A stretch of 51,391 nt of DNA, from contig NZ_CAJYVU010000017.1 in the NCBI RefSeq assembly GCF_913778135.1, positions 1 to 51,391 of the forward strand, read 5' to 3'. Both the position numbers and the translations under genes were made by a program. The stretch comes from an uncultured Sphingomonas sp. (GTDB lineage Bacteria; Pseudomonadota; Alphaproteobacteria; Sphingomonadales; Sphingomonadaceae). Positions within the stretch are counted from its first letter, which is position 1. Each line of letters opens with the position of its first letter. The notes under the pieces were generated by a model that had not been told where the DNA came from, did not search any database, and saw only the letters and a list, made by a program, of their open reading frames with translations. Shown piece by piece: positions 16,434-26,253 of the stretch.

Positions 16434-16544
16434 AAAACCAATGAACTCCGGGAAAACGGCTACAGCGGCGGCAGGCAGGCCTGCGCCGAACGCGCCGCGT
16501 CTATCAGCTAGGTAGCGGCTCCGCAAGGCGCTAAGCACGCACGT

Positions 16545-17369
16545 TCACTCGATGCGTAACACCTCGCTGATCGCACGGCGATGGCGCAGTGCCGGAACGC
16601 GCGCCTGAACGCGATCGACTGAGGCAAGATCGAGATCGACGTAGCCGATGCCCGGCTGATCGCCCATGTCGAGCAGTACCTCACCCCACGGATCGACCAC
16701 CAGCGAGTGCCCAAAGGTTTCGCGTCCATCCTGATGCATGCCTGTCTGTGCCGCGGCGATCACGAACGCGCCGGCCTCGATCGCGCGGGCGCGGAGCAGC
16801 ACGTGCCAGTGTGCCGCCCCGGTCGGGCGCGTGAAGGCGGCCGGGACCGACAGCACGCGCGCGCCGGCGTCGCTCAAGGCGCGAAACAGGTCGGGGAAAC
16901 GTATATCGTAACAGATCGTCACGCCCAGCGGTCCGACCGGGCTACCCACCACCACCGCCTGCTCTCCGGCCGCGTATGCAGCGGACTCACGCCACGACTC
17001 ACCCGTGGGCAGATCGACGTCGAACAGATGCATCTTGTCGTAGCGCGCCCTGATGCCGCCGGTCGCATCGATGACGAAGGCACGGTTGGCGAGCATGCCG
17101 TCGGCTCGTCGCAGCGCTAGCGAGCCGAGGTGAACCCAGATGCCGGCGGATCGCGCCGCTTGCCTGACCGCCGCGAGAACCGGGTCGTCTTCCTCAGAAT
17201 GGATCACGCTGGCAGCACGGGCGCGGTCGCGGTCGAGCAGGCCCGACATCTCGGGCGTGAACAGCATGGCGGCGCCTGCCCTGCGCGCTTCCTCGATCGC
17301 GGCGACGAGCGCGGCGGCGTTGGCATCGGGATCGATGCCGGTAGTCGTCTGGACGAGTGCTATCTTCAT
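16545..17369 (-). CDS. Nitrilase-superfamily amidohydrolase (Nit1/Nit2-like)
   Basis: 274 residues. Carbon-nitrogen hydrolase fold with the Glu-Lys-Cys triad: Glu in LFTPEMSG, Lys in YDKMHLFDVDLP, and Cys in TICYDIRFPDLFRAL. The HLFDVD and CYDIRFP wording is typical of the Nit1/Nit2 branch, whose members repair deaminated glutathione; omega-amidase activity is also possible. The start at 17369 (MKIALVQTT) fits the family; ten extra upstream residues are unlikely. Divergent from cysS. Confidence 0.92.
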   Translation of the reverse strand: MKIALVQTTTGIDPDANAAALVAAIEEARRAGAAMLFTPEMSGLLDRDRARAASVIHSEEDDPVLAAVRQAARSAGIWVHLGSLALRRADGMLANRAFVIDATGGIRARYDKMHLFDVDLPTGESWRESAAYAAGEQAVVVGSPVGPLGVTICYDIRFPDLFRALSDAGARVLSVPAAFTRPTGAAHWHVLLRARAIEAGAFVIAAAQTGMHQDGRETFGHSLVVDPWGEVLLDMGDQPGIGYVDLDLASVDRVQARVPALRHRRAISEVLRIE

Positions 17370-17474
17370 GAAGTCGCTTGTGCCACGTGGCGCATTCAAG
17401 CGCGCGTGCTTTCGACGCGCATGAACGAGAGCGAGCGGCTTGGCGCATGCGCGTGCCTGCGTTTAAGAGGTCGC

Positions 17475-18902
17475 ATGACCGGCCCCACCCTCACCCTCTA
17501 CAACAGCCTTACCCGCGCCAGCGAGCGGTTCGTGCCGATCGATCCCGGCAACGTGCGGGTCTATTCGTGCGGGCCGACCGTCTACCATTACGCGCATATC
17601 GGCAATCTTCGCGCCTACGTCTTTACCGATACGCTCTCGCGCGTGCTGACGTGGAAAGGCTATCCGCTGACGCACGTCATCAACATCACCGATGTGGGGC
17701 ATCTAACCTCGGACGCGGACGTAGGCGACGACAAGATGGAGGCCGCGGCACGCGCGAGCGGGCGCGACATCTGGGAGATTTCGCGACACTATACCGCGGC
17801 GTTCAAGCGCAATCTTGCCGACCTAAACATTCGCGAGCCGAGCCGCTTTCCACTCGCGACCGATCACGTCGCGGAAATGATCGCTTGGGGCAAAGCGATC
17901 GAGGCGAAGCACTGCTACCGGCTCGATGACGGGCTCTACTTCGACGTGACCACCGTCCCCGATTACGGCGCGCTGGCGGGCGCGGCAGACGATGCCGCCG
18001 CCGGACGGATCGACGCGGTCGCAGGCAAGCGCCATCCGCAGGATTTCGCGATCTGGCGCACCACGCCCGCCGGCGAGACGCGGCAGATGGAGTGGGACTC
18101 GCCTTGGGGTCGCGGTGCGCCGGGATGGCATCTCGAATGTTCGGTCATGGCGGCGAAATACCTCGGGCCATCGTTCGACATTCACACAGGTGGCATCGAT
18201 CACCGCGAGATCCACCACCCGAACGAAATCGCGCAGAACCAGGCGCATTGCGGCTGTACAGATACCGGCGCGACCTTCTGGATGCACAACAACTTCCTGG
18301 TCGATCGTACGGGGAAGATGAGCAAATCCTCAGGCGAGACACTGACGCTCGACCTGCTGGTGTCGCGCGGCTTTCACCCACTAGCCTATCGCCTGATGTG
18401 CCTGCAGGCGCATTATCGATCCGAACTGGAATTCTCCTGGGACAATCTTGCCGCGGCGCAGGTGCGATTGAAGCGGCTGGTTCACGCCGTCGGCGCGCTA
18501 CGCGACCGTCCGCCCAAGCCCGGCGCGACCACGACCGCTTACCTTGAGCAACTAGATGCCGCGGTGTCGGACGACCTCAACACCGTGCGTGCGTTGCCGG
18601 TGCTAGACGCGATGCTCGCCGACAAGAAAGTGGCGCCATCCGATCGCCTCGCCGCGCTCGCCGACTTCGACGCGGTGCTGGGGCTCGGCCTTACGAAACT
18701 GACGCGTGAGGCACTGCGGGTGCGTCCCGTCGCCGCCACGATCACTGCCAACGAGGTTGAGGCACGACTGGCTGAGCGTCGCGAAGCGCGCGCGGCGAAG
18801 GACTTCCCTCGCTCCGACGCGATCCGGGATGAACTTGCGGCGGTCGGCGTCGAGGTGATGGATGGTGACCCGCTCGGTTGGGATTGGAAGGTGAAGCTAT
18901 GA
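17475..18902 (+). CDS. cysS: Cysteinyl-tRNA synthetase
   Basis: 475 residues, normal length. Class I synthetase. The HIGH-like motif is in CGPTVYHYAHIGNLRAYVF, with the zinc-binding Cys of YSCGPT; further ligands are in LECSVMA and GGIDHREIHHPNE. The KMSKS motif is exact in GKMSKSSGE. The ATG has AAGAGG five bases upstream; long upstream in-frame sequence lacks family similarity. The stop overlaps the start of the next gene (ATGA). Confidence 0.97.
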   Translation: MTGPTLTLYNSLTRASERFVPIDPGNVRVYSCGPTVYHYAHIGNLRAYVFTDTLSRVLTWKGYPLTHVINITDVGHLTSDADVGDDKMEAAARASGRDIWEISRHYTAAFKRNLADLNIREPSRFPLATDHVAEMIAWGKAIEAKHCYRLDDGLYFDVTTVPDYGALAGAADDAAAGRIDAVAGKRHPQDFAIWRTTPAGETRQMEWDSPWGRGAPGWHLECSVMAAKYLGPSFDIHTGGIDHREIHHPNEIAQNQAHCGCTDTGATFWMHNNFLVDRTGKMSKSSGETLTLDLLVSRGFHPLAYRLMCLQAHYRSELEFSWDNLAAAQVRLKRLVHAVGALRDRPPKPGATTTAYLEQLDAAVSDDLNTVRALPVLDAMLADKKVAPSDRLAALADFDAVLGLGLTKLTREALRVRPVAATITANEVEARLAERREARAAKDFPRSDAIRDELAAVGVEVMDGDPLGWDWKVKL

Positions 18903-19837
18903 AGGCCGTTCTCCCTGCCATCGCGCGTCCGCTGCTAGAGTCGCATCTTCCTGCCGACATCGAGGCCGCGTGGTTTACATCGCCCGACGAGGCGAAGGCG
19001 ATGATCGCCGACGCGGAGATCGCCTGGGTCGACATGCAGCCGACCGAGCACGTCGCCGACGCGATCCGCGCATCGGGCGATGCGCTCAAGTGGGTGTCGA
19101 CGATCTACGCCGGTCTTGACGCATTTCCACTCGATCTGCTGCGCGAGCGCGGCGTGACCGTCACCAACGGTAACGGCATAAACGCGATCGCAGTGGCCGA
19201 ATATGCCGTCATGGGCGTGCTGGTTGCAGCCAAGCGCTTCGACGAGGTCGTGCGCGCAAAGGATCGGTGCGAGTGGCCGAAGGATGCGCCGGGCAAGGTG
19301 GAACTCGCCGAGACACGCGCGCTGATCGTCGGCATGGGTGCGATCGGTCGCCTGATTGCGGAGCGGCTAGCGGCGTTCGGGGTGGAGGTGACGGGCGTCA
19401 CCCGTTCCGGTCGCGACGGAACCCTGACACCTGACACGTGGCGAAACCGCCTCGGTGAATTTGACTGGGTTGTCCTCGCCGCCCCATCGACCGACGAGAC
19501 AAAGGCCATGATCGGCGCCGACGAGCTCGCCGCGATGAAGCGGGGTGCGTGGCTGATCAATATTGCGCGCGGCGACATGATCGACGACCACGCGTTGCTG
19601 TCGGCGCTGAGCGAGCGACGGATCGGCGGCGCGTTCCTCGACCCGACCAGTCCCGAGCCGCTGCCGGCGGATCATCCGCTATGGCGCGCACCGAATTGCA
19701 TGATCACCATGCACCTGTCGGGACGCAGCCAAACCAAAATGTTCCAGCGCGCGGCCGCCCTGTTCATCGATAATCTCGCTGCTTATCGCTCCGGCGACAG
19801 GCTCAAGAATGTAGCCGATCTGGACGCAGGTTACTGA
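18899..19837 (+). CDS. D-2-hydroxyacid dehydrogenase, NAD(P)-binding
   Basis: 312 residues. Rossmann motif ALIVGMGAIGRLIAERL at about residues 141-157. The catalytic Arg is in NIARGDMID, the Glu/Asp region follows in GAFLDPTSPEPLP, and the catalytic His is in MHLSGRS. The substrate (glyoxylate/hydroxypyruvate, phosphoglycerate or another 2-oxoacid) cannot be decided. Starts inside the cysS stop codon, so the two are co-translated. Confidence 0.9.
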   Translation: MKAVLPAIARPLLESHLPADIEAAWFTSPDEAKAMIADAEIAWVDMQPTEHVADAIRASGDALKWVSTIYAGLDAFPLDLLRERGVTVTNGNGINAIAVAEYAVMGVLVAAKRFDEVVRAKDRCEWPKDAPGKVELAETRALIVGMGAIGRLIAERLAAFGVEVTGVTRSGRDGTLTPDTWRNRLGEFDWVVLAAPSTDETKAMIGADELAAMKRGAWLINIARGDMIDDHALLSALSERRIGGAFLDPTSPEPLPADHPLWRAPNCMITMHLSGRSQTKMFQRAAALFIDNLAAYRSGDRLKNVADLDAGY

Positions 19838-19966
19838 TGTGCCGGGCAGTCTGGGAGCGTTCCTAGACCATTCGCCTATGGCTCAAGCAGTATATCTCGC
19901 ATCCGATCATTGCAGCCAGCGAATATTCTTCCTACGACGGTCCCGCTTTGAACCGGGAGTTTGGAG

Positions 19967-20128
19967 TTGGAAGCTAGATTAATCTTCGCTTACGGCCTGA
20001 TCGCCGCGATCGCGATCGTCGGAAGCATTGCGGGCCTGATATGGTCGCGTAAGAATAAGGCACGCAAGCTGCGGCTGCGCGGGATCAAATCGTACACGCC
20101 GGTGAGTAATCGCTCGGCCGCGCGGTAA
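19967..20128 (+). CDS. Possible 53-residue single-helix membrane protein
   Basis: TTG start at 19967 with GGGAG seven bases upstream and a second GGAG adjoining. The product begins with a hydrophobic helix (LIFAYGLIAAIAIVGSIAGLIW) followed by a strongly basic stretch SRKNKARKLRLRG and a short polar tail, a one-pass topology with the basic end inside. The ribosome-binding site and topology are the only evidence. No family recognised. Confidence 0.5.
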   Translation: MEARLIFAYGLIAAIAIVGSIAGLIWSRKNKARKLRLRGIKSYTPVSNRSAAR

Positions 20129-20372
20129 TCCCTTCATCGTCTGGGAAAGCCGTCACTTCGGCGCTGCGAGCTGTTAAGCAGACAGGCGCATAGACAATCG
20201 GCTTCCCTTTAACGTCATGTGCTTCGATCCAGCTTGCACGCCTGCGTGGCGTGGTTGTGACGCGGTCGTGGACATAACCAACGTGACGTGGCGGCGGGTC
20301 TAGCATCTGCTCAGCCGTGGTTCAGCAAAACGGGTTCACCTGACACCTGCCGGGACAGGCAGGCGATCGATC
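20129..20372. other. Gene-poor stretch
   Basis: About 240 bases without a supported gene. A 73-codon minus-strand frame exists (20085-20306) but overlaps the end of the small membrane gene and has a weak ribosome-binding site. I see no clear terminator or repeat. Confidence 0.4.
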
Positions 20373-20486
20373 ATGCGACGCGGTACGCAGTGGACGTTGT
20401 TGTGGGCCTTTTGCCTTTGCGGATGGGCGATCGCGATTGCGTACATCATCTTCGATGTCCGCGGCGGTGCGCTGGACCTGTTCTGA
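20373..20486 (+). CDS. Possible 37-residue membrane peptide
   Basis: ATG at 20373. The product reads as basic-start, then one hydrophobic helix rich in Trp, Cys and aromatic residues (WTLLWAFCLCGWAIAIAYIIF), then a short Asp-bearing tail. The ribosome-binding site is weak (AGGC about nine bases upstream). Small membrane proteins of this form are common, but with no match this remains a candidate. Confidence 0.35.
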   Translation: MRRGTQWTLLWAFCLCGWAIAIAYIIFDVRGGALDLF

Positions 20487-20590
20487 TGCGTCGCAACATC
20501 AGGGCGTGAGCATCTGCAAGGTTTCCTTCGTTGCGCGTAGAGCGTAACGCACACACGGATTGTTGCTCGAACATCAAGATGGAATTGAAC

Positions 20591-21961
20591 ATGGCCGCGA
20601 ATTGGGCCCCCGACAGCTGGACCCACCACGAGGCACGCCAGCTTCCCGTATACCCCGACACCGCGCGCTTGCAGGATGTGACAGACCGTTTGTCCAACTT
20701 CCCGCCGCTGGTCTTCGCGGGCGAGGCGCGCAATCTGACCGGCGATCTTGCCCGTGTTGCGGAGGGAAAAGCATTTCTGCTTCAGGGTGGCGATTGCGCG
20801 GAGAGTTTCGCCGAATTCCATCCCAACAACATCCGCGACACGTTCCGCGTCATCCTGCAGATGGCGGTGGTGATGACCTTCGCCAGCAAGCTGCCAGTGG
20901 TCAAACTGGGGCGCATGGCGGGCCAGTTCGCCAAGCCACGCTCTGCGCCGAACGAGGTGATCGATGGCGTCGAACTGCCGAGTTACCGCGGCGACAACGT
21001 CAACGACATCGCCTTCACGCCCGAGTCGCGATTGCCCGATCCGGAGCGCATGGTGCGCGCCTATGCGCAGTCTGCCGCGACCCTAAACCTGTTGCGCGCA
21101 TTTGCGCAGGGAGGGTACGCCAACCTGCACCAGGTGCATCGCTGGACACACGACTTCATGGGCCGCAGCCCGTGGGCGAAAAAGTACGCCGAAACTGCTG
21201 ACCGGATCGGCGAAGCGCTCGACTTCATGGAAGCGTGCGGGATCAGCCCCGACACCGTGCCGCAGCTGTCGCAGACGACCTTCTACACTAGCCACGAAGC
21301 GCTGCTGCTGCCGTTCGAGCAGGCGATGACGCGGCAGGACTCGCTGACCGGCGACTGGTACGACACATCGGCGCATTTCCTGTGGATCGGTGATCGCACG
21401 CGCTTTGAAGGCTCGGCACACGTCGAGTTCCTTCGCGGGATCGGCAATCCGATCGGGATCAAGTGCGGACCGAGCCTCGAGCCCGACGCGCTGCTGCGCA
21501 TGCTCGACACGCTTAACCCCGCGCGCGTACCCGGCCGCATGACGCTCATCACGCGCTACGGACACGATAAGATCGAGGCGCATCTGCCCCGGCTTGTCCG
21601 CGCGGTAACGCGCGAGGGCCATCCGGTGATCTGGTCATGCGACCCGATGCACGGCAACGTCGTGAAGGCGGCGAACGGCTACAAGACGCGGCCGTTCGAT
21701 CGCATTCTGACCGAGGTGCGCGGCTTCTTCGCCGTCCATCGCGCGGAGGGAACGCATGCCGGCGGCATCCACGCCGAGATGACGGGGCAGAACGTCACCG
21801 AATGCACCGGCGGCGCAATCGACGTGACCGAGCAGAGCCTCGCCGACCGCTACCACACGCATTGTGACCCGCGCCTCAATGCAGGTCAGAGCTTGGAACT
21901 TGCCTTCCTTTTGGCAGAAATGCTCAACACCGAAATGGCGCAGCGTCGCAAGGCTGCCTGA
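20591..21961 (+). CDS. 3-deoxy-7-phosphoheptulonate synthase, class II
   Basis: 456 residues. Class II (plant/microbial AroA-II) DAHP synthase, the first step of the shikimate pathway (phosphoenolpyruvate plus erythrose-4-phosphate). Motifs: FAGEARNL, the PEP-binding [41 protein letters not shown], and metal-site regions WSCDPMHGN and [19 protein letters not shown]. Start at 20591 or the in-frame ATG at 20579; the former resembles the family better. The gene stands alone. Confidence 0.96.
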   Translation: MAANWAPDSWTHHEARQLPVYPDTARLQDVTDRLSNFPPLVFAGEARNLTGDLARVAEGKAFLLQGGDCAESFAEFHPNNIRDTFRVILQMAVVMTFASKLPVVKLGRMAGQFAKPRSAPNEVIDGVELPSYRGDNVNDIAFTPESRLPDPERMVRAYAQSAATLNLLRAFAQGGYANLHQVHRWTHDFMGRSPWAKKYAETADRIGEALDFMEACGISPDTVPQLSQTTFYTSHEALLLPFEQAMTRQDSLTGDWYDTSAHFLWIGDRTRFEGSAHVEFLRGIGNPIGIKCGPSLEPDALLRMLDTLNPARVPGRMTLITRYGHDKIEAHLPRLVRAVTREGHPVIWSCDPMHGNVVKAANGYKTRPFDRILTEVRGFFAVHRAEGTHAGGIHAEMTGQNVTECTGGAIDVTEQSLADRYHTHCDPRLNAGQSLELAFLLAEMLNTEMAQRRKAA

Positions 21962-22070
21962 TCGCCCACGCTGGCGGAGAACGGCGGTGCCGCTCTTCGC
22001 CAACGCGCGTCCAAAAGGATGCTTGACGAGGGGCACAGGCGCCCGTATCAGCGCGCCTCACACCGCGCAC

Positions 22071-22145
22071 GGCCCCTTCGTCTAGCGGTTAGGACGTCGC
22101 CCTCTCACGGCGAAAACACGAGTTCGATTCTCGTAGGGGTCACCA
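22071..22145 (+). tRNA. tRNA-Glu, anticodon CTC
   Basis: 75 bases with a full cloverleaf and encoded CCA. Acceptor GGCCCCT pairs with AGGGGTC, D-stem GTC/GAC, anticodon stem TCGCC/GGCGA around the loop CTCTCAC (anticodon CTC, reads GAG), and T-stem ACGAG/CTCGT around TTCGATT. Discriminator A. The CTC species supplements the usual TTC tRNA-Glu in GC-rich genomes. Confidence 0.95.
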
Positions 22146-22241
22146 GCACAGACGCACGGTTCACGTCTCCATTATGCAACGGCCTGCTCGGCGCATCGTA
22201 GCGCATTGAGCCTCGCCGTCGTTTGGACTAGCGAGCGCATC

Positions 22242-22946
22242 ATGAGTGCAACGATCGCCCTGGTCGACGACGATCGCAACATCCTGACCTCGGTCTCGAT
22301 CGCGCTGCAGGCGGAGGGTTTCCTCACGCGGCTCTATCCCGACGGCGAGGCGGCGTTAAAGGCGTTGATCGAGAACCCGCCCGATCTCGCGATCCTTGAC
22401 ATCAAGATGCCGCGGATGGACGGGCTCGAGCTGCTGCGACGACTGCGCGAGAAACAGACGACACCGGTCATCTTCCTGACCAGCAAGGACGATGAGCTGG
22501 ACGAGGCGCTCGGTCTCGCGCTCGGTGCAGATGATTACATCGCCAAGCCGTTCAGCCAGCGGCTGCTGATCGCACGTATCCGTGCGATCCTGCGGCGTAC
22601 CGAATTGTCGGCCGGCCACGACGCCGACCAGACCGAGGCAAACGGACCGATCGAGCGCGGCCGCCTGATCATGGATCCGGCTCGGCACCGCGTGTCGTGG
22701 AACGGCACGCCGGTCACACTGACCGTCACCGAATTCCTGATTCTGGAAACGCTGGCGCAGCGCCCCGGCATCGTGAAGACGCGCAACCAGTTGATGGACG
22801 CGGCGTACCAAGACGACATCTACGTCGACGATCGCACGATCGACTCGCACATCAAGCGCGTTCGACGCAAATTCCGCGAGGTCGACCGCGACTTCGACTC
22901 GATCGAGACGCTGTATGGCGCCGGCTACCGCTTCTCCGAGGAGTGA
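22242..22946 (+). CDS. chvI: OmpR-type response regulator ChvI
   Basis: 234 residues. Receiver domain (residues 4-120) with acidic pocket VDDD near the start, phosphorylatable Asp53 in [11 protein letters not shown], and KPF; then an OmpR winged-helix DNA-binding domain (about 130-234) with [17 protein letters not shown] and [17 protein letters not shown]. ChvI governs acid, envelope and exopolysaccharide responses in alphaproteobacteria with its kinase ChvG. The following gene starts 32 bases before its stop. Confidence 0.94.
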   Translation: MSATIALVDDDRNILTSVSIALQAEGFLTRLYPDGEAALKALIENPPDLAILDIKMPRMDGLELLRRLREKQTTPVIFLTSKDDELDEALGLALGADDYIAKPFSQRLLIARIRAILRRTELSAGHDADQTEANGPIERGRLIMDPARHRVSWNGTPVTLTVTEFLILETLAQRPGIVKTRNQLMDAAYQDDIYVDDRTIDSHIKRVRRKFREVDRDFDSIETLYGAGYRFSEE

Positions 22947-24489
22947 TCCGCGCGATCCCACCGCTCGGTGGTCGGATCAGGTATCGCTGACGCCGCGCAT
23001 CCTCGCGGTCAACGTCTTCGCGCTGCTGCTGCTCGGCGGCGGGTTCTTCTACCTCGACTCGTTCCGCACGCGCATCCTTGACAGCCGCATCGATCAGGTC
23101 CGGCGCGAGGCCGGGCTGATGGCCGAAGCGCTCGCCACCGCGCCGAAGGCGGCGCGGCCCGCCTTGCTGACGCGACTGGCGCGCGACACGGGGGCACGGT
23201 TGCAACTGCTCGCGCCCGACGACGCGGTCCTGCTTGACAGCGAGCGGCTGGGCGGTCCCGCCTTCACGCTGGTCAATCCGCGTACTGACGGGCTGAGCCA
23301 GCGCGCCGCACGGTGGCTCGATGCAGGCATTGACTTCATAGTTCGCGCGCCGTCATCTCCGACCTACGATCCGGCACGAAATGGGATGCCGCCCGATCCT
23401 GATGTGGCACGCAGCACGCGCGCACTGTCGGCGACGGTGTGGCGAGCGCCCGATCGTACCCCGGTTATCACCGCCGCTGCCGTGCTTCCAAACCGATCGA
23501 CGATCCTGTCGACGATCAACGCGCGCGACATCACCGAGCGGGTTCGCGTCGAGCGATACCGTCTGAGCCTGGTAGTGCTGACCGCGTTGTTGATCTCGGT
23601 CGCCCTCTCCCTATTCCTCGCGCGCACCATCGTTGATCCATTGCGCCGCCTGGCACGCGCCGCAGTACGTGTCCGGCTCGGCCGCGCGCGCGAGGTTGTC
23701 GTACCGCGCCTGCCAGAACGGCGCGACGAGATTGGTATGCTCGCGCGCGCGCTGTCGGACATGAGCCTTGCGCTGCGTGCGCGGATCGACGCGACCGAGG
23801 CGTTCGCCGCCGACGTGACGCACGAATTGAAGAACCCCCTCGCCTCGCTCCGCAGCGCGGTCGACGTGCTAGCGCGGGTCGGCGACCGCGACGCGCAGGC
23901 GCGCCTTCTCGCGATCGTCGCCGACGACGTGCATCGGCTCGACCGCCTGATCACCGACATCTCCGAAGCATCTCGACTCGACGCCCAGTTGAGCCGCGCG
24001 AAGTTCGAGCGGATCGACCTAATTGCGATGATCGAGGGCCTGCTCGCGCAGCGCAATCAGCGCGGGTCGACGCGCGGCATTCGACTTCATCTCGACCTGT
24101 TGCCCGGCGCTGAGGCGCCGGTGATGGCGGAGGGCGCGCGGTTGGAACGCGTGTTCGACAATCTGCTCGACAACGCGCTGTCCTTCTCGCCCGACGGCGG
24201 TGTTATTTCGATCGCAGTCCGGCGTATCGATCACGACGTCGAGGTGCGCGTGGAAGACGAGGGGCCAGGCGTCCCCGCCGAGGCCCGCGAGGCGATCTTC
24301 CGCCGCTTCCACTCCGTCCGGCCGAGCGAGGAGGCGTTCGGCAAGCACTCGGGTCTGGGCTTGGCGATCGCGCGCACGATCGTCGAGGCGCATCAGGGCA
24401 GCATCGCGGTCGAAAGCCGCGAGGATCGCCTGAGTGGTGCCCGCTTCGTGGTGCGTCTGCCGATCGCCGAGCGCGAGGATCCGGCATGA
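22915..24489 (+). CDS. chvG: Sensor histidine kinase ChvG
   Basis: 524 residues. A polar start, then a first transmembrane helix ([19 protein letters not shown]), a periplasmic sensor of about 180 residues, a second helix ([20 protein letters not shown]), a HAMP segment, and a HisKA domain with His303 in [19 protein letters not shown] HATPase domain follows with [11 protein letters not shown] and GLGLAIART. Partner of ChvI; the ATG at 22915 overlaps chvI by 32 bases. Overlap by four bases with hprK (ATGA) ties sensor and PTS kinase together. Confidence 0.94.
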   Translation: MAPATASPRSDPRDPTARWSDQVSLTPRILAVNVFALLLLGGGFFYLDSFRTRILDSRIDQVRREAGLMAEALATAPKAARPALLTRLARDTGARLQLLAPDDAVLLDSERLGGPAFTLVNPRTDGLSQRAARWLDAGIDFIVRAPSSPTYDPARNGMPPDPDVARSTRALSATVWRAPDRTPVITAAAVLPNRSTILSTINARDITERVRVERYRLSLVVLTALLISVALSLFLARTIVDPLRRLARAAVRVRLGRAREVVVPRLPERRDEIGMLARALSDMSLALRARIDATEAFAADVTHELKNPLASLRSAVDVLARVGDRDAQARLLAIVADDVHRLDRLITDISEASRLDAQLSRAKFERIDLIAMIEGLLAQRNQRGSTRGIRLHLDLLPGAEAPVMAEGARLERVFDNLLDNALSFSPDGGVISIAVRRIDHDVEVRVEDEGPGVPAEAREAIFRRFHSVRPSEEAFGKHSGLGLAIARTIVEAHQGSIAVESREDRLSGARFVVRLPIAEREDPA

Positions 24490-24926
24490 GCACCAAGCCG
24501 CCTAGCTCGTGTGTCCATGCAACCACGATCGCGATCAACGGGCACGGCGTGATGCTAGTCGGTCCCTCAGGCGCGGGCAAATCCGACCTAGCGCTACGCT
24601 TGATCGATCGCGGCGCATTGCTGGTCAGCGACGACTACACTGATCTGGTTCGCGCCGGCGACGCGGTGATCGCCGCTCCGCCGTCCACCATCGCCGGCAA
24701 GATCGAGATACGCGGCCTAGGCATCGTCGAGCGCGCGTTTGCAGCCTCCACAACCGTCAAATTGGTGGTAACCCTCGGCGATGAAATCGACCGTATGCCC
24801 GAAGCGCGCTGGCGCATGATCGCGGGGCTTCGCATACGCGAGGTCGTGATCGACCCCTGCCCTCCCTCCGCACCGATCAAGGTCGAAGAGGCACTCCGGC
24901 AGGTCATCGCCGAGGCGAACGCGTGA
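24486..24926 (+). CDS. hprK: HPr kinase/phosphorylase, short alphaproteobacterial form
   Basis: 146 residues, the compact kinase-core version; Firmicutes HprK carries an extra N-terminal domain. Walker A GPSGAGKSDLALRL lies near residues 26-39, the catalytic SDDY loop follows, and the HprK signature appears as EIRGLGIV. It phosphorylates and dephosphorylates HPr at its regulatory serine; the substrate is present three genes on. Linked by four-base overlaps to chvG and rapZ. Confidence 0.94.
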   Translation: MSTKPPSSCVHATTIAINGHGVMLVGPSGAGKSDLALRLIDRGALLVSDDYTDLVRAGDAVIAAPPSTIAGKIEIRGLGIVERAFAASTTVKLVVTLGDEIDRMPEARWRMIAGLRIREVVIDPCPPSAPIKVEEALRQVIAEANA

Positions 24927-25828
24927 CGATGCAAGTGCTGCTGGTCGTCGGCATGTCGGGAGCGGGCAAGTCGACGGTGCTGAAGACGCTGGAAGACATC
25001 GGCTGGGAGACGGTCGACAATCTGCCGCTGACGCTGCTGATGCGCTTCCTGCACGGCACGCAGCCCGACGCCGATGGACAGAACCGCCCGCTTGCGCTCG
25101 GCTTCGGATCCCGCACGCGCGACTTCGATCCCGACGCGTTCATCACGCAGGTGACGGCGCTGCGCGAGCGTGCCGATCTGGACATCGGGCTGCTGTTTCT
25201 CGACTGCTCCAGCGACGAGCTCGCGCGTCGCTACGCCGAGACGCGACGCCGCCACCCGATGGCGGAGGATCGACCGGTACGCGACGGGATCATCGCCGAG
25301 CGCGGTCTGCTCGCGCCGCTGCGCCGCTGGGCCAACCGGCTGGTCGACACGACCGATCTGAAGGCGAATGCGCTGGCACAACAGGTGCGCACGCTGTTCG
25401 GCCGTCGTGCAGAGGCCGCGACGACGCTGACGATCGAGTCGTTCGGCTTCTCACGCGGTGTCCCGCACGAGGCCGATCTGATGTTCGACATGCGCTTCCT
25501 GCGCAATCCGCACTGGGAGCCGAGCCTTCGCCCCAGAACGGGACGCGATCCGGCGGTGGCCGCCTATGTCGCCGCCGACCCGGCGTATGAAGAGGCGGTG
25601 AGCCGGATCGAGGACCTGCTGCTGTTGCTGCTGCCGCGCTACCGGGCGGAGGGAAAGCCCTATGTTACGGTCGCGTTCGGGTGTACCGGAGGGAAACATC
25701 GATCGGTGCACGTGACGGAGCGAGTAGCGGCGCGGTTGCGCGACGCGGGGTTTTCGCCCACCATCCTGCACCGCGATCTGGCGGTAGCACCGCAGGACAC
25801 GCTTGAGGGGCGACCGCAGGGTCAATGA
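24923..25828 (+). CDS. rapZ: RNase adapter / nucleotide-binding protein RapZ (YvcJ family)
   Basis: 301 residues, GTG start. Walker A GMSGAGKSTVLKTLED is at about residues 9-24. The C-terminal domain carries CTGGKHRSVHVTERVA, the RapZ signature. In Escherichia coli RapZ guides RNase E to the GlmZ small RNA; in alphaproteobacteria the role is not established. It sits between hprK and the EIIA gene, with a four-base overlap on each side. Confidence 0.95.
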   Translation: MTMQVLLVVGMSGAGKSTVLKTLEDIGWETVDNLPLTLLMRFLHGTQPDADGQNRPLALGFGSRTRDFDPDAFITQVTALRERADLDIGLLFLDCSSDELARRYAETRRRHPMAEDRPVRDGIIAERGLLAPLRRWANRLVDTTDLKANALAQQVRTLFGRRAEAATTLTIESFGFSRGVPHEADLMFDMRFLRNPHWEPSLRPRTGRDPAVAAYVAADPAYEEAVSRIEDLLLLLLPRYRAEGKPYVTVAFGCTGGKHRSVHVTERVAARLRDAGFSPTILHRDLAVAPQDTLEGRPQGQ

Positions 25829-26253
25829 ACGGTAAGTCAATGCAGATTATCGGGCTGGTGCTCGTCACGCATGGCCGTCTGGCCGATGAGTTCGTCACTG
25901 CGATGGAGCATGTCGTCGGACCGCAGAAGCAGGTGGCGACTGTCGCGATCGGTCCCGACGACGACATGGAAGCGCGCCGTGCGGATATCGCGCGCGCGAT
26001 CGCCGATGTCGATGGCGGGCGAGGCGTGATCGTGCTGACCGACCTGTTCGGCGGTACACCGTCTAATCTGGCGATCTCGCTGATGGAACGTGGCCGTATC
26101 GAAGTGATTGCAGGTATCAACCTGCCGATGCTGATCCGGCTCGAATCGGCGCGCAAGGCGATGTCGGTCGTCGCCGCGGTCGCCGCCGCGCGTGAGGCGG
26201 GGCGCAAGTATATCTCGGTCGCATCCGAAGTACTCGGCGAGGCGGCGGCATGA
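25825..26253 (+). CDS. PTS EIIA component, mannose (Man) family
   Basis: 142 residues. The phosphorylatable His is His16 in LVLVTHGRLADEF, and the family motif LTDLFGGTPSNLA is present. An EIIA-Man protein without EIIB/EIIC partners nearby is likely a regulatory PTS output rather than a transporter subunit. An internal ATG at 25840 (MQIIGLVL) may be the true start, removing five residues. Overlaps ptsH by four bases. Confidence 0.93.
   Translation: MNGKSMQIIGLVLVTHGRLADEFVTAMEHVVGPQKQVATVAIGPDDDMEARRADIARAIADVDGGRGVIVLTDLFGGTPSNLAISLMERGRIEVIAGINLPMLIRLESARKAMSVVAAVAAAREAGRKYISVASEVLGEAAA

Noticed and set aside
20085-20306. 73-codon minus-strand gene
   Set aside because: Overlaps the end of the small membrane gene, has a weak ribosome-binding site and no recognisable motif.
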